Origin: Helianthus annuus
Taxonomy: Eukaryota; Streptophyta; Magnoliopsida; Asterales; Asteraceae
Assembly: GCF_002127325.2 (NCBI RefSeq)
Contig: NC_035436.2
Location: forward strand, 83,511,716-83,575,715
DNA: 64,000 nucleotides
Reading direction: 5' to 3'
Shown here: positions 33,236 through 45,562 of the stretch, piece by piece
Layout: each line of letters starts with the position of its first letter
Position numbering within the stretch: the first letter of the stretch is position 1
Notes under the pieces: model-generated
What the model was told of the DNA's origin: nothing
The model's input: the letters and a program-made list of their open reading frames with translations, nothing else
The model's database searches: none
Program-made: the position numbers and the translations under genes

Positions 33236-33802
33236 TGTTAGTGCATTCATCTGTCGTCTTCGTCTTATGTCAAGTCTCGGGTTCGTTGCGGTTTTGATCA
33301 AGGTTTATGTCATCATCTTTGATGATGACATCACATGAGTGACATCATCAACTAATCATTCACGTGAAAGTGATCATTCTCACATAAGACAAATGAAACA
33401 TGGTCCAATGAGAGGCATTTGTTTAATGGTCCAGTCGATTGAAAGTGTAAATTGGAGGTTGCCATTTGAAGAACTATTATTTTATGCTTGGTCGTTTGAA
33501 GGAGTCACCGTTTGAATGGTGACCGTTTGAGGGCTGCCGTTTGAATTTGTAACCGTTTGAAAGATTTCAAACGATAGGTTGAGTACTATAAATAGGATTC
33601 AAACTGTCATAATTTGTAACGGTCAAGTCAGTTGATACCGAAGTGCTGCCGGTATTTCCTCTCGTTGTATACTTTGTCAATTGAATATAAAAGAGGATTA
33701 AAGTGATTTTCTAGTTGTTTTCAATTGCGTTTCTTAGTTTCCGCCTCTGAAACGTACGAGAGCTCTTCCGAACGACTCATTAAGGTCGAAACCGGTCCTA
33801 CA
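33236..33802 (+). repeat. TRG 3' LTR (567 bp)
   Basis: Partner of 26662-27229, with the same ends and about 6 substitutions and one 1-base deletion. It is followed by the ATTTG duplication (33803-33807), after which BG1 integrase resumes. The apparent ORF start at 33725 inside it is artefactual. Confidence 0.94.
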
Positions 33803-33807
33803 ATTTG

Positions 33808-34606
33808 GCAATCCTTCCAAGATGCTTTTGGTTCTCAGTTGAATCTGAGTACTGCATTTCATCCGCAGACGGATGGAGAGAGCGAACGAATGATTCAAAC
33901 GTTGGAAGACATGTTGCGAGCTTGCGTAATGGATTTGGGTGGTAGTTGGGACACTCACCTACCATTGGTTGAATTTTCATACAATAACAGTTATCATGCA
34001 AGCATCCAAGCCGCACCGTTCGAAGCTCTCTATGGACGCAAGTGTCGATCACCGGTTTGTTGGGGTGACGCGGGTGATAGACAGTTAGTTGGTACGGATT
34101 TGGTTCAGGAGACAACAGACAAAATTTTTCAGATCCAAGAGCGCATCAAAGCGACTCGTGATCGACAAAAGTGTTATGCGGACCGAAGAAGGAAACCTCT
34201 GGAATTTGAGGTGGGTGATATGGTTTTGTTGAAGGTTTCACCCTGGAAGGGTGTGGCATGCTTTGGGAAGCATGGGAAGTTGAACCCCAGATACATTGGT
34301 CCATTCAAAATCCTAGAAAGGATTGGCCTGGTAGCATACAAGTTGGACGTACCTGCAGAGCTTAATGGCATTCACGATACATTTCACATATCAAATTTGA
34401 AAAAGAGTCCAACTCAAGAGACAGTGGTCATTCCTGCCGACGAAGTTCATATCGACAACACACTCCACTTTACTGAAGAACCCGTTGAGGTTACAGATTG
34501 GAAGGTTAACAAGACACGCCGGAGTAGTGTAAAACTCGTCAAGGTTCGATGGAATGCACGACATGGCCCAGAATTCACATGGGAGCGTGAGGATCGTATG
34601 AAATAA
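33808..34606 (+). pseudogene. BG1 integrase, C-terminal part with chromodomain-like tail
   Basis: Resuming after TRG, the frame carries the end of the DDE core with the catalytic Glu (DGESERMIQ), then [32 protein letters not shown] and VSPWKGVA. It ends with a chromodomain-like tail (VKVRWNARHGPEFTWERED). A TAA at 34604-34606 cuts off the last residues before KYPHLF. Together with 26192-26656 this reconstitutes the order of a gypsy chromovirus integrase. Confidence 0.88.
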
Positions 34607-34654
34607 AAATACCCACATTTATTCCCCAAGACCCCTGCATCTAGTAGCAGAGCT

Positions 34655-34691
34655 AAAATTTCGGGACGAAATTTTCTTAACAGGGGGAGAA
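34655..34691 (+). promoter_or_regulatory. BG1 pol-end palindrome and polypurine tract
   Basis: A 9-bp inverted repeat AAAATTTCG/CGAAATTTT around GGA (34655-34675) precedes the PPT CAGGGGGAGAA, which abuts the 3' LTR at 34692. The same palindrome, with different but matching outer bases, precedes the PPT of the other three Tekay-like elements here. Confidence 0.85.
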
Positions 34692-37600
34692 TGTGACAAC
34701 CCTCACAATTACAGGTATACGTACAATTAATTAATATTAAATTTGTGCTTAATGATTGTGCTTAATTACAATTGATGATTAAATTGCTTTCTGATTTCTG
34801 TTACATACATACACATGCATCACAATTCATGTTGTCACTCCATGTATTACACACAAACTTTAGTGACAAAATTGATGCATAAAGCACAGTTGGCACAGTG
34901 GGCGGATAATTCAGAAACATGCTGACAATGCCAGCACATAGACAGACAATATTTTGAGGCCTAGTATGAGCCAGAGACAAGGTACTACACTAGTAGTGAG
35001 TGTAGGCAAGTAAGGACCATCAAACTGCGTCACTAGTTGATAGTTTGGGAGTCGGAAAGTGCCTAAAACCCATTCAAAGTGCAGAATTCTGCATTTATTA
35101 ACAAAATTCAGCATTTTAACATGCTAGTAGTGTGCAAAAATATGGCAAAATGGTCCTGTATGCTTTCCTAAGTGTCAGGAATTAAATGGGTCACAAAAAG
35201 TTACATAAAGGACACTATACGGTATAACTTAGCACTTTAACGGAACGGTATATAACCGAACAACCAGACATTACCCGGAACACAAAAATATTGTTAAAAA
35301 CATTTTCACTTTTTCTGAGCTAGTTATGGTTCCCGAGCACTATAACACACTATATAATGCATGGTACATACTAAACACTAAACTTTTACCACTTAAACCC
35401 TACTAATTACCACTTACCAGAACATTTTACATCTTACCACCCCCCCCCCTTGCTAGAACTGCCCCCAAGGGCCCCACACCACAAGATTTGATTAAATCTT
35501 CACAAATCCTTCCTAAATCCTTCCATATCTTCTTATTGGATTTAGTGTGATTTGGTTTGTACTTATGTAGACACATTAACCAAAGGATAAATGAACTTGA
35601 TTATAAGAAAACCACATAACCATCATCTTCAACTTATCACCAACAACTTCTTATTTCCCTCTCCTCCATAGCTTCGGCCGAGTACCTCCTTACACCACCC
35701 ACCATTTTCGATTTTTCCATCATCCAATCCAAGCTTGTTTCAAGGTGCACAAAGGTGAATTAGAAGGTGTGGAACACTCGGAACTTGAAGGACCACCTTC
35801 GTTTGCTATTATCCTCTACATTTTCACTTGTGATCTTCCCTAGCTTTAAGCTAGTTGTAAGCTTCTTGTTAACTCTTATCTACTTCATATTTTGGTGGTT
35901 AATAGATATATTATGATGAATGTTACAAGAACCCTAAAGATCATACATATAAATCATGAAACATAAAGCTTTACATAAAGATGAAACATGTTGAAATAAT
36001 GATAGTATGATGTTGTTTAGTGAAGGTATGATGTTTGCTTGGTGATTACTAGTAATATGATGGTTGGACATCATAGGAAACTTATTAAATTATGATTGAA
36101 AACATGAGTTAAAAAGTTAAGAGGTAATTAGGGGTTTACATAAGAAGATCACCTCCATATTTAGACATGAACTTGGTAACAAGATGATTTCTTGAAATAT
36201 AAGTGAACAAAGTGAGTTGATGATCGTATGGATCCAAGGTTTACAAATGGTTTTACTAAACAAACCAAACCTAAAAGACGGTCTTTGAAAAAATCATGAT
36301 TCTTACACTATTTTTGGAAAGGAATAACTATATGGATGCTAATAAGACATGAAAACGTGGTAAATAAATATTTTTGTAAAATATGTTCACAAGTTGTGAA
36401 CATCTAAAAATCCCGAGAATGAGATTTTAACAAAAGTAAACACACTTTGGAGGGTAACTAAACCCACTAAACACCCCACTAAGTTACTACGCGTTTTTAT
36501 AAAACATCAAGTTCATGTTGTATATTAAATAGGAATAGTTTGCACTTGGTAAGTGTAATATTGCTTGGTGACTTGTTGTTGATTGATTTGAATGATTTTT
36601 CGAAAAGAAAATGATATGCTTATTACCATGGACACCTCCATTTACAAAGGAGACTATGGCGAAATTTTCTAAAAAACCCAACACTTAGAAAATATTTTTC
36701 TAACAAGTGTTTACAAATATGTTTTAACTTTGTTTTCCAAAATAAACTTCGCCATAGGTTTTGTTACAAAATACAAAGTATCGGAGGATGATTTTACAAA
36801 TAAAAATGGATATAAATATATTAAGAAAAATATGTTTCATATTCCAACCCTTGTGTGAATATTTGAATGTGATGTGGAATAGATATATTATTTTAAGATG
36901 AAATAATAGTACTTAACAAAAATACCGTAACAAGATATTATGAGGGATATTATTTTGATACGAAAAATATGATTTTATCACAAAGTAGAACATATTTTTG
37001 GACAAGTAGAAAATGTATTATTTTTGGGATGTTGTAATATATTTTCCTAATATATTTAGAAGATATATGATTTTTGGGAAAAAATATATATTCTCTTGGA
37101 AACACGTTATTTTTGACAAATAAGTTATTATATATTTTTCTAAAGTGGGACTTAGGAATATATAATGTCAAGACTTTAAATTACAAAAATTCATAAAATA
37201 CCCCCATCCTTGGGAATGAAATACGCATATAAAATACTTAAGAAGTATGAATACGAAATAGTTGCCTAACTATTATTCCAAAACCCTAAAAACAAAATTT
37301 AAGTTAAAATAATTATTATTATTTTAACAAGAAGTTATAACTTGGAATAATATCAAAGTAGCGTAACTCAAACCCGTAAATACAAAAGCAAGGCACGGCC
37401 CGTTCGTCTAATAGACATCAGTACGGTGTAGGTTATCGTGTAGCTGACAAGGTTTGAGTACGAGCACAGGAGACGCACTACTGTGAGTTCATGTCCCCCT
37501 TTTCTTTTAAATGTTTTCAGTTTTATACTTCAGGGGTGAAATACATGTTACAATTATTACAAATATTTATTACATGGTATGATTAGCTTAAGGAGGGTTC

Positions 37601-38318
37601 ACTACTAGATCATGTGAAGGGTGGGTACAACACTTAAGGTCGTCAATCCTCGTTGTTAGGACCGAGGGACATGAGTGATAGATTTATTTGGGTGTAGCAA
37701 GCCCACACCCATGAGGCCGGGGCGGCTAATAGTGGTGACTGTGTCTTACAGCCGAGGCCCGGTAACAAATTTGCTAGGTTTGAGTCTTCCTGCACCTTTT
37801 CACACATACCATTGGCTTTGCAACCAATTAGTGATCTCTTTTTCCTTAATTGCTACATACCAAGGACTTTCATACATACAGACATACTTTAAAGGTTTAT
37901 ACATACTCACATACACATGAACTCGCTCAACTTTTTGTTGATTTTTCAAACTACGTGTATTTCAGGGAACTAGCGGATCTGGCGGGGTATGCATGTGTCT
38001 AGCTGCATTGAATAAAATATGTCATCCAGGGTTGTGGGGTTTGAGAGGTGTAACCTATTCCTGGACAGGTTACATGTCTCTAAACCTCGTTTTATTTAAA
38101 GTCTTTTGTTGTGTCTTATGAACACGTTTTAAACGAGTTATGGTTTGTAACTTATTTTGGGTTGATGTTTCAAGACAAGTATGTTATGGTATTTTTCTAA
38201 ACTATATTAATGGGTGAACATCTTGTGTTTTTATCATATAGCACTGTTATGATTGCTGCTATGGTATTAAGAGGTCACACCAAATTAACCACGCTTCCGC
38301 AAAAGTCAGGGTGTGACA
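34692..38318 (+). repeat. BG1 3' LTR (3627 bp)
   Basis: Partner of 6531-10156. It starts TGTGACAACCCTCAC and ends GTGTGACA. It is followed by AGCTG (38319-38323), matching AGCTA at the left edge in four of five bases. Confidence 0.93.
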
Positions 38319-38323
38319 AGCTG

Positions 38324-39626
38324 AACTGTCTCGTATGTTGTTGTTCAATCTCTTCCTCCACTTGCCGTTAGCTGGAATCCTGCAAAACAGAGCACCGGTG
38401 ACTCGCCACAAGGAGGGGAATAGGGGGGTTCTCCTTGTGACCACCCTCCAGCGTGAGAATAAGTACTGTTATGAGGAGAATAGTGTGTGTTAAGAGTAAA
38501 TAGTGAGAGAGCCGAATCCTTAAACCTGAAGGAGGAGTCTTCTATTTATACCCGATGGATGAAGGAGGAGACCTGTCAGCTAGCCAATGGGCGCCAGCTG
38601 TGTCCGACCAAGGAGAATATCCTCTTTGTCCCCTCTATTGTTGCTAGAGTAGTGGATGTGGCGCAACCTTCTTTGCCAGCTAGGCGATTCCTGGCAGTGT
38701 CTGTCAGTCTGTCCTCCGGATATCTTGCAGGTCCAGTTGGCGTCCTACTATAGGTGACACGTGTCGTCCTTTATGTCTAGAGGAGCATCATCTTTGTCAC
38801 CTGCGATTTCTTCCAGAAGCTTCTAGAAGCTTCTGGATGCATTCGGCTAATGTAGGCGCCACGCTTGAAAAAGTGGTGTGGTCCCTACCATGTGTGCATT
38901 AGTTTGGGACCATACCTCTTCAAGTCCCCTACCATGTGTGCATTATCATCGGGAGGGATTCTAGACTCAGAAGAATGGATGTGTTCTTAGTTGTTTTTGG
39001 TTGGTTTGTATGTGGCTCTTAGTGGGAAAGTGATATGCATTTCTTAATTAAATGGCGGGTGGTGCGTGGAAATGGCGTATAAAAGTGAGCCAAAATGGCG
39101 CATGGCAATTGTAGACAACGTGCAAAATTGAGCCAAAACGGCGCAGCAGCGCATGACGATGGCGTCCAAAATTGAGCCAAAACGGTGCATGGCGGATGGT
39201 GATGGCGTACAAATTGAGCCAAAACGGCGTATGGTGATGGCGTACAAAATTGAGCCAAAAAGGCACATGACGCATGGTGATGGCGTACAAAATTGAGCCA
39301 AAACAGCGCATGGCGCGTGGTAATGGCGTGCAAAATTGAGCCAAAACGGCGCACGACGCATGAAGATGGCGTGCAAAATTGAGCCAAAACGGCGCATGTG
39401 CATGGGATTGTTCTTGGACATTTTTTCAAGGAGAAGTTTTGTTTTATGCTTGGAGAGATGGGACGTTTGACGTGTGACTTAGGCCGTCTGAGGTGTCAGG
39501 CACATTTTTCTCGGTGTGTCAGGCGAGTGACGGCCACGCGCCCTAAACAGGTGGCGTTTCTTCCATCTCTCTCCTGACGTGTCACCTCTAAACTGGATGA
39601 TGGTCTGCCTTCTGTCGGTCCACTTC
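38324..39626 (-). other. Probable Tat 3' LTR region with a minisatellite
   Basis: No coding sequence is supported. A minus-strand TATAAATA at 38543-38550 fits an LTR promoter. At 39060-39400 eight copies of AAAATTGAGCCAAAA(C/T)GGCG recur every 35-47 bp and generate overlapping artefact ORFs on the minus strand. The LTR ends could not be fixed because no partner LTR is in the window. Confidence 0.5.
39060..39400. repeat. Eight-copy minisatellite, about 43-bp unit
   Basis: The core AAATTGAGCCAAAACGGCG appears near 39080, 39122, 39169, 39210, 39245, 39288, 39331 and 39376, separated by variable ATGGCG-rich spacers. Confidence 0.8.
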
Positions 39627-39657
39627 CCCATCGCATTAAATGCGATGGGTATAAATA
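39627..39657 (+). promoter_or_regulatory. Promoter of antisense ORF: 23-bp palindrome abutting TATA box
   Basis: Perfect 11-bp arms (CCCATCGCATT/AATGCGATGGG) around one A span 39627-39649. They run straight into TATAAATA at 39650-39657, about 125 bp upstream of the ATG at 39780. The intervening sequence is a pyrimidine-rich 5' leader typical of plant genes. Confidence 0.6.
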
Positions 39658-39779
39658 CTCGGTGGTTCCAACAGACGTTCCACCTTTGTCTCCAAACTCA
39701 TTCAAATTTCAAAATTCATCTTCATCTTTTCTCCAAATCTCCTTCTTTTTCTGTCCATCTTCCTGAGTGTTCTTGCAAC

Positions 39780-42700
39780 ATGTCCACTTCTTCTTAACCT
39801 GTTAGTACGAAGAAGAGACAATCGAAGCCGAAGAACCCACCTGGTCCGAATCAGGCTATGATCAACTGGAAGGAGGAAAAACTCCATAATCTCATTCAAA
39901 ACTTTGAATTTCCTTCTAACTGGGGTGTTCAATTTCCCACTACTAGTAGTACTGCCTTGGAAGCTCCTCCCAGTTACATGACCGTGTATGCTTCGTTTTT
40001 TAGGGATGGGAACTTCAGGTTGCCTTTGTTAAAATTCCTTGGGGAGATTTTAACGAGATATGGGATACGGATCTCCCAAGTGAATGCCTTAGGGCTGCCT
40101 CGGGTAACCCATTTCGAGTTCATCTGCAAACCCAGAAGATAGAGCCCACATTTGAGATGTTCAACGTGTTTTACTATGTTGCTTACACCAGTGGCTTCTA
40201 TTCCTTTAACTCTTATACTGCCGGTGTGCTTCCTTGCAGCTGGAATCCCCCAAAGAGTTTCCATGACTGGAAACAGAAATTATCTATATCCGGCGGGGTG
40301 TTATTCTAATAGATATCCTTTACCGGTCGGAGAGTGAGGGAGTTCCAAAGGTGGCGGTTTCTATTCCGTTCACCGATCAGGAGTGGTATAAAACTTTGAC
40401 TCGGAACCCTACTCCGATCATCCAACTGGAAGAGAAGGCTCTCATTGCGGCTGGCATGAGCTTGTTATGGGTGCCTAGGGATCCTAGGGCTTACCTAGTT
40501 TATGCCTACAAGGGAAAAGGTGTCTTTTGTTTACTGTTTTACATGTTCGTTTTTCCTGTTCTTCTCCTTTTTCTCATACGCTTTTGTTTTTCAGCAGGAT
40601 GTAGCTTAATGAATGTATTTGACCCGAAGGTTGCTGGTGAGATGGCCATGGCAGCGTTACCTGTTGGAGAGCCCAAGTGGACTGAGCGGATTAGGGATAA
40701 CTTTTAGGTGCTCTTGAGGATAAAACCGATCTTGATACAGCTCCTACTCGGGAGGAGGCTATTCTTCTTTCGAGTGAGGAATCTACTGGTTCGTCTCATG
40801 GCTTGATTCACCGTTCCTCATGTGTAGGTCCTCAGCAACGACCGGGTTGAGATCCCACTGTTGGTGGTGTGTCTACTCCCCTTGTTGTTGATGCAGTTAC
40901 TGTTGCCGCTGGGCCATAATGGAGAGAAGCGAGGAGGAAGAAGACTGAGGAAAGAGGAACAGAGGAGAAGAAGACTGATGAGGAGCCGGTTGCTGCCCCG
41001 ACCCGTAAGCGTTCTTCTAACGTCGAACTAACTATGTTGTTTTCTCTGACTCATTCTCTGGTTTAGACGCAATGGTTAAACGTTCTTTCTGGATCCTGAT
41101 GATGAGGCAACTCTGACTGAAATGATGGTGTACAAACAAAAAATCCTTGCAGATAAGAAGCGAGAATTAGACGAGCAAACTGCTCTTGCTCTTTCAGAAA
41201 AGAAGTTGAAGGTGATGGGTGAAACTGCTGCACCCTCGGACTCCGAGGTAGACCTTGTAGTGTTTGCTAAGAAGCCCGGGAAGTTGCTTGAAAAGATATT
41301 CGAGGCCTCTTCCCAACCAAGAAGTATGACTCCAGGCTGCTTGTATTTACCTTTTTCGTATTCTTTCATTTCTTTGATTATAACTCCTTTTTTACTTTGC
41401 AGCCTCTTCCAAGTCTACTCGAACTACTTCCAAGGGTATCAAGACCACTCCCCATAATATTGTTGATATTACTCCCCCCCCCCCCCGCATCTCCTCCTTT
41501 TGCGCTGATTGGGCACTCACCTCCCCATCTAGACCCCAAAGGAAAGAGTAAGGAAGGCACTGTTGAGGGGGTTGTTGTGAAGAAGGTGACACCCGTTGTT
41601 CCTGGGGTGGTGATTCAAGATGAGGTGCGTGTTGAAGGGGTCGAGACGGAATAGGAATCAAGTGAGGCTACCCCCTAGGGCACGACCCTTCTGTTAGCCA
41701 GCATGGTCCGGAGATTGAGAAGGTGGGATCGAGTGTGTCATGGATGGCTCACAATCCGTCTTGTGACGATCTTCCCCATGCTCCTCGGTGGAACTTGGTT
41801 CAAAGCTCCAGGATGGATAACCTTGAAAACTACCATGAATTCTACTCCTTATCTTTCCCTCCTACTGACAGATTGTATTAGAAGAATCGCAACCGGCTCA
41901 ATTTGTTGGATGATCATGTTCAATCCGGTGTTAATTTTTTCTCTACGACGCAAGAAATTGTCCAGGAATGGCGATCTATGGGGGATGAGATAATGGAGTT
42001 TGAGAATGCCAAGAAATCCTTTACTTCTGAGAGAGAGACTTTTAACACCAAAAAGAAGGGGTTGATGTGGAGAGTAGCTGATGCTGAAGAAAAGCTATCT
42101 CAGGAAAAAGAACTCAACGTTAACCGTCAAAAGGACTGGATGGCAGCATGTGAGACATCAAACCGGGAACTCAAGGCTGCGCGGGATGAAGTTGTGAAGG
42201 TGAAAGCGGAAAGGGCCATGGAAAGCCAGGAGTACGATCGCCTTTCTGCTGCTTATAAGGAGAAAGAATCTGAGCCACTTGAAGCCCAGAAGAAGAACGA
42301 GGAAGCGCGCGCACGTATTGCTAAGCTTGAGCAGATTGTTGCTGAGCAACATGCTCAGAACAAGACGTTGGATCTGTTGGGTCAAGACTTGGGTAATGAC
42401 TACACGTGGTTGCTCACGCGCGGTGTTCGTTTGGTACATTTCCTTGTCGTTTTTACTTGCTTGACACTCTTTATGTTTGTTATATGTGTTTCCTTGTCTT
42501 TTTGTAGATTGTTGATCGCCTTGTGAGGTCGGAAGAACTTGCCAAATACATGTTCGACCTTGGTGGTGCTGCATATGACAGTGGTCGTAAAGACGGGTAT
42601 GCTGAAGGAATGGCAGCAGCTCACCCAAAGGAGAAAGATGAGAAGTTTGAGCTCTTTAAGGTAGATTTCGCCAGTAACTACACTTCCAAGCGTCAAGAAT

Positions 42701-42869
42701 ATGAGTTTACAGAGTTTGGAATCTTAAAAGCAATTGACAAGCTTGCACGTCATGGGGTTGCAGTGGAGACCCTGAAAAAGTACTCGAAGATGTTGATGCT
42801 GCAACTGGTGGTGCTAGTTCTAGCCACCAACGTTGAGTTTGTTTCTTACCGGCTTGCATGTCGCGAATT
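39780..42869 (+). pseudogene. Antisense extra ORF (gypsy-type 'transposase' family), intron-containing and decayed
   Basis: From an ATG at 39780 the frame reads MSTSS, then TAA (39795-39797). It then gives NWKEEKLHNLIQNF, YASFFRDGNFRLPLLKFLGEIL and ALGLPRVTHFEFIC, a signature of the plant 'transposase (putative) gypsy type' family. That name is historical; transposase activity is not established. A one-base deletion near 40130 and more indels follow. IPFTDQEWYKTLTR and EEKALIAAGMSLLWVP continue in other frames. Plausible introns are 40520-40594, one ending at 41401 and one ending near 42508. The C-terminal half is a long charged coiled coil (41960-42400) and ends with GGASSSHQR-like codons near 42869. 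It lies opposite to pol, as in Tat elements. Confidence 0.75.
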
Positions 42870-43092
42870 GGTCTATAGACCTTGTATTTCAAACAATTTG
42901 CTTCCTATTTGGTGTTTGTAAACATTATATACTTTGTTCGTGGTGTTGTGATGCATGCATGGCTACCACAATTTTGCTTGATAATATATATGTTATCGTT
43001 TGGTTGTTAAAATTGTTTGTGTGAATTTGTTTGCATTACAATTTGTGCATATAATAATTACTTTGATCAGGTGTTGCAAACGAATGGTGGCT

Positions 43093-43430
43093 GTGACAGG
43101 TTATTGTCTTTTATTGACCCGGCTGTGCACTTGGTCATGACGAGCCTTGGAGGTCTACAATGTTTTTCGCTATTATTTTCGCCAACGCTTTCGTCACATA
43201 TGCCTGAAATTTTACGAAGTAATTGTTGCCAGGTTATTGTGTTATATCGACCTGGCTGTGCACTTGGTGGTGACGAGCCTTGGAGGTCTACAATGTTCAT
43301 GTTTCCTTGGTAACGATGTTTTCGTGTGTCTGTGGGTTTACAAAGTGAATCGTTGACCGACGGGTATATTGTGTAATTGACCCGGCTATGCACTTGATCG
43401 TAACAAGCCTTAGAGGTCTACAATGTCTCC
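43093..43430. repeat. Three-copy tandem repeat, about 131 bp
   Basis: GGCT(G/A)TGCACTTG starts at 43121, 43254 and 43384. Each copy is followed by GAGCCTTGGAGGTCTACAATG or a close variant. It lies between the antisense ORF and the pol end and is non-coding. Confidence 0.75.
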
Positions 43431-43661
43431 TGTCGTTGTGCCAACGATGTTTTCGTGTGCACCCAAAGTGATATATGCAGTTGTAACAAAAATTCACAAA
43501 AAATAGGATGCCGAGTAGTCAACACTTCTTGTATTTAAAATGTATGTGTTGGGCCTCGGGCCTTACATAGAAAAAGAAACTTTTGTTCATTACATATAAC
43601 ACTTCCTTAGCTGTTGAGCATTCCAAGTTCTGGGGACTTCTTTGTCATCTAGGGTGCACAA

Positions 43662-44660
43662 CTAGTATGCCCCTTTGCCTAGGACTTTGTCCAAAACATA
43701 CGGTCCTTCCCACTTTGGGGCCCACTTTCCCGGTCTCTCCGCATTGGAGGCTTCATTGTCTCTAAAGACGTAATCTCCGGGGTTGAAGGTGCAGATCCGC
43801 ACCTTACTGTTGTAATACTTCTCCAATTTTGTCTTGTATTTTGCTCCGTTGATTTGTGCCATCTCTCTTCTTTCCTCGAGGAGATCTAGGTCCAATCTCT
43901 TCTGGTATGACTGCTTCTGACCCTTATACCAAGCTAAACGGGGTTTCCCCATTGCTTGTTTTCGGCATTGTACGATGGGCCCACAGAATGTTGGGTAATT
44001 CGTCCACCCATCCTCTCTGTTGAGTTCCGAGTCGAGCTCGATGTTCAATTCTTTGAACCATTTTTGAAGATCTTCTACCGTGAAATTGGTGACGTTATCT
44101 GTCATGACGCGCAAGGGTAACCCGAATCTACAAATGATTTGCTCCCAACTAAACCTTCTTACCACCAGTGGTGTTGTGGATGCTAACTCCTTCGCCTCTA
44201 CCCATTTGGTGAAATAGTCGTCTGGGACTATAATGAATTTGACTGCACCAGGAGCTTCGGGAAAAGGGCTAACCATATCAATCCCCCATTGCTGAAACGA
44301 CCATGCCGTTGTAACTGGGACCAGCTCATTCTTGGGGCGCATGGTTTTAGGGGCATGCCTTTGACATCCATTGCATTTTCTCAACACTTTTACTGCGTCC
44401 AGGTGCATCCTTGGCCAGTAGTATCCTGTGTTCATCGCCATAGCTACCACCATTCTAGGACCTGCATGTATTCCGCAAATCCCTTCATGCATTTCTTGGA
44501 TCAAATAATTAGTGTCTTCAGGGTCTACACAGCGAAGAAATGGTCCCAGGTAAGACCTTCGGTACAAGATGTCGTCAAACATCTGATAGTGCAAAGCTTT
44601 GTGTTGTATTTTCCTGGCTTCTACTTTATTCTCTGGTAGTATTCTTGACTGAAGATACAT
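43662..44660 (-). pseudogene. Tat integrase, internally deleted
   Basis: The 332-codon ORF shows an integrase zinc-binding region (HEGICGIHAGPR, CNGCQRHAPK) and the first catalytic Asp (WGIDMVSPFPEAPGA). The second is in MTDNVTNF. The region that should carry the catalytic Glu (after FKELNIE) is missing or scrambled, and the frame rejoins at RLDLDLLEERREMAQIN. The C-terminus (FNPGDYVFRDNEASNAE, KWEGPYVLDKVLGKGAY) is typical of Tat elements. It cannot be catalytic. Confidence 0.82.
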
Positions 44661-44815
44661 GATGATTGGGGACTCCAGGATGATGATCCCATTTGGATAA
44701 CACTTACCTGGCGCAATGGAACTGATGGGTTCTTCAATACCTCAATTCGCACGTCTTTTTGCAAATGTTGGAAACTTGTAGATGTGTGTGATTTTGAAGT
44801 AGCTGAAACTCTATA

Positions 44816-45103
44816 TCAGAGTCTTTGCTTGTTCGAGGTATATGCCATCACATCACCCTTGGCATCATATTGACCGTTGATTTGGCCTGCTACTAGCAAC
44901 GAGTCTACATGCGCTTCCAGGTTTTTAACCCCCATCTTGATTACTAGGCGTAATCCAGCAAGAAAGGCTTCATATTCAGCTTGGTTGTTCGTGCTTTTGA
45001 ATTCTAGGCAGATGGCATATGTGAATTCATGCTTATCTGGGCTTACCAATCGCAAGCCTGCCCCTACACCGTCTTTGTTGGATGCGCCGTCCGTGTATAA
45101 CAA
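44816..45103 (-). pseudogene. Second RNase H domain (aRNH) of the Tat element
   Basis: LYTDGASNKDGVGAGLRLVSP, followed by NNQAEYEAFLAGLRLVIKMG and HVDSLLVAGQING, is the classic D-E-D pattern of the archaeal-like RNase H acquired by Tat-lineage elements. The ORF is truncated at both ends. Part of the linker to the first RNase H has been deleted near 45103-45165. Confidence 0.82.
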
Positions 45104-45149
45104 CCACGGCTCTTCTGGAGAGATTATTGTTCGGCCTTTTCCATCGCCT

Positions 45150-45562
45150 TCTTGACGCGTGGATAAGGGTTAAGACTAGCTTTTCCGTCATGGAGTACCT
45201 CGTTTCAAGGTCGTTCAAGGTACGACTGACGTGGTATACCAGCGTTTGTATGCCTTGCCGGTCAACTAATAGGACTGCTCCTACCTTCTTTTCTGAGGCT
45301 GACAAATACATAACCATCGGTTCGTCTTTCATTGGAGTCGTCAAAGTTGTAGGCGTATTAAACAGTCTTTCATTTATCTAAATGCGGGTTTCGCTTCCGG
45401 GGTCCTCAAAAATTAGCTTTTCTTCACACAATTCCTGAGAGTCTTGATGAACGGGAAAGATTTTGCTGCATGATTAGCGAGGAAACATTTTAGTGCAGCT
45501 AAATGTCTTGCTAAGACTTGCATCTCTTTCACTATTGACGGGGAAGGCATCCGCTCGATTGG
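45150..45562 (-). pseudogene. First RNase H (gRNH) remnant of the Tat element
   Basis: The frame 45344-45165 reads MVMYLSASEKKVGAVLLVD, then YHVSRTLNDLETRYSMTEK. This is the start of the normal gypsy RNase H, now without its C-terminal half. Upstream, 45380-45560 holds RT-connection residues with stops. Confidence 0.65.

Larger units (their letters stand above)
26662..33802 (+). mobile_element. TRG: gag-only copia (Sirevirus-like, TR-GAG type) element
   Basis: Two 567-568 bp LTRs with TGTTAG...CCTACA ends and perfect ATTTG duplications define a 7.1-kb element. Internally there is a PBS, a 1.6-kb leader, a gag in two overlapping frames (28821-31279) and a 2-kb 3' region with five GGGGGAG tracts. 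No protease, integrase, RT or RNase H motif is present. The LTRs differ at about 6 bases plus one indel, so it moved recently and probably used pol supplied in trans. Repeated PPTs are a known Sirevirus trait. Confidence 0.92.
6531..38318 (+). mobile_element. BG1: 31.8-kb gypsy (Tekay/Del-like) element carrying two nested insertions
   Basis: Two matching 3.6-kb LTRs flank the element (6531-10156 and 34692-38318). The flanks AGCTA (6526-6530) and AGCTG (38319-38323) fit a 5-bp target duplication with one later mutation. Order: LTR, PBS, hairpin array, acidic extra ORF, gag, protease, RT, RNase H, integrase with chromodomain-like tail, PPT, LTR. CD interrupts the extra ORF and TRG interrupts integrase. 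Without them BG1 would be about 14.6 kb. Coding defects include a lost protease DTG, an RNase H Asp to Asn change and several stops. Confidence 0.9.

Noticed and set aside
33725..34606. Single 293-codon ORF as a fused gene
   Set aside because: Its first 27 codons are TRG LTR sequence. The LTR edge at 33802 and the ATTTG duplication show the junction is an insertion boundary.
39019..39429. Three overlapping minus-strand ORFs with repeated FGSIL or FWLNF words
   Set aside because: They are open in all three frames because of the 43-bp minisatellite, so they are artefacts of the repeat.
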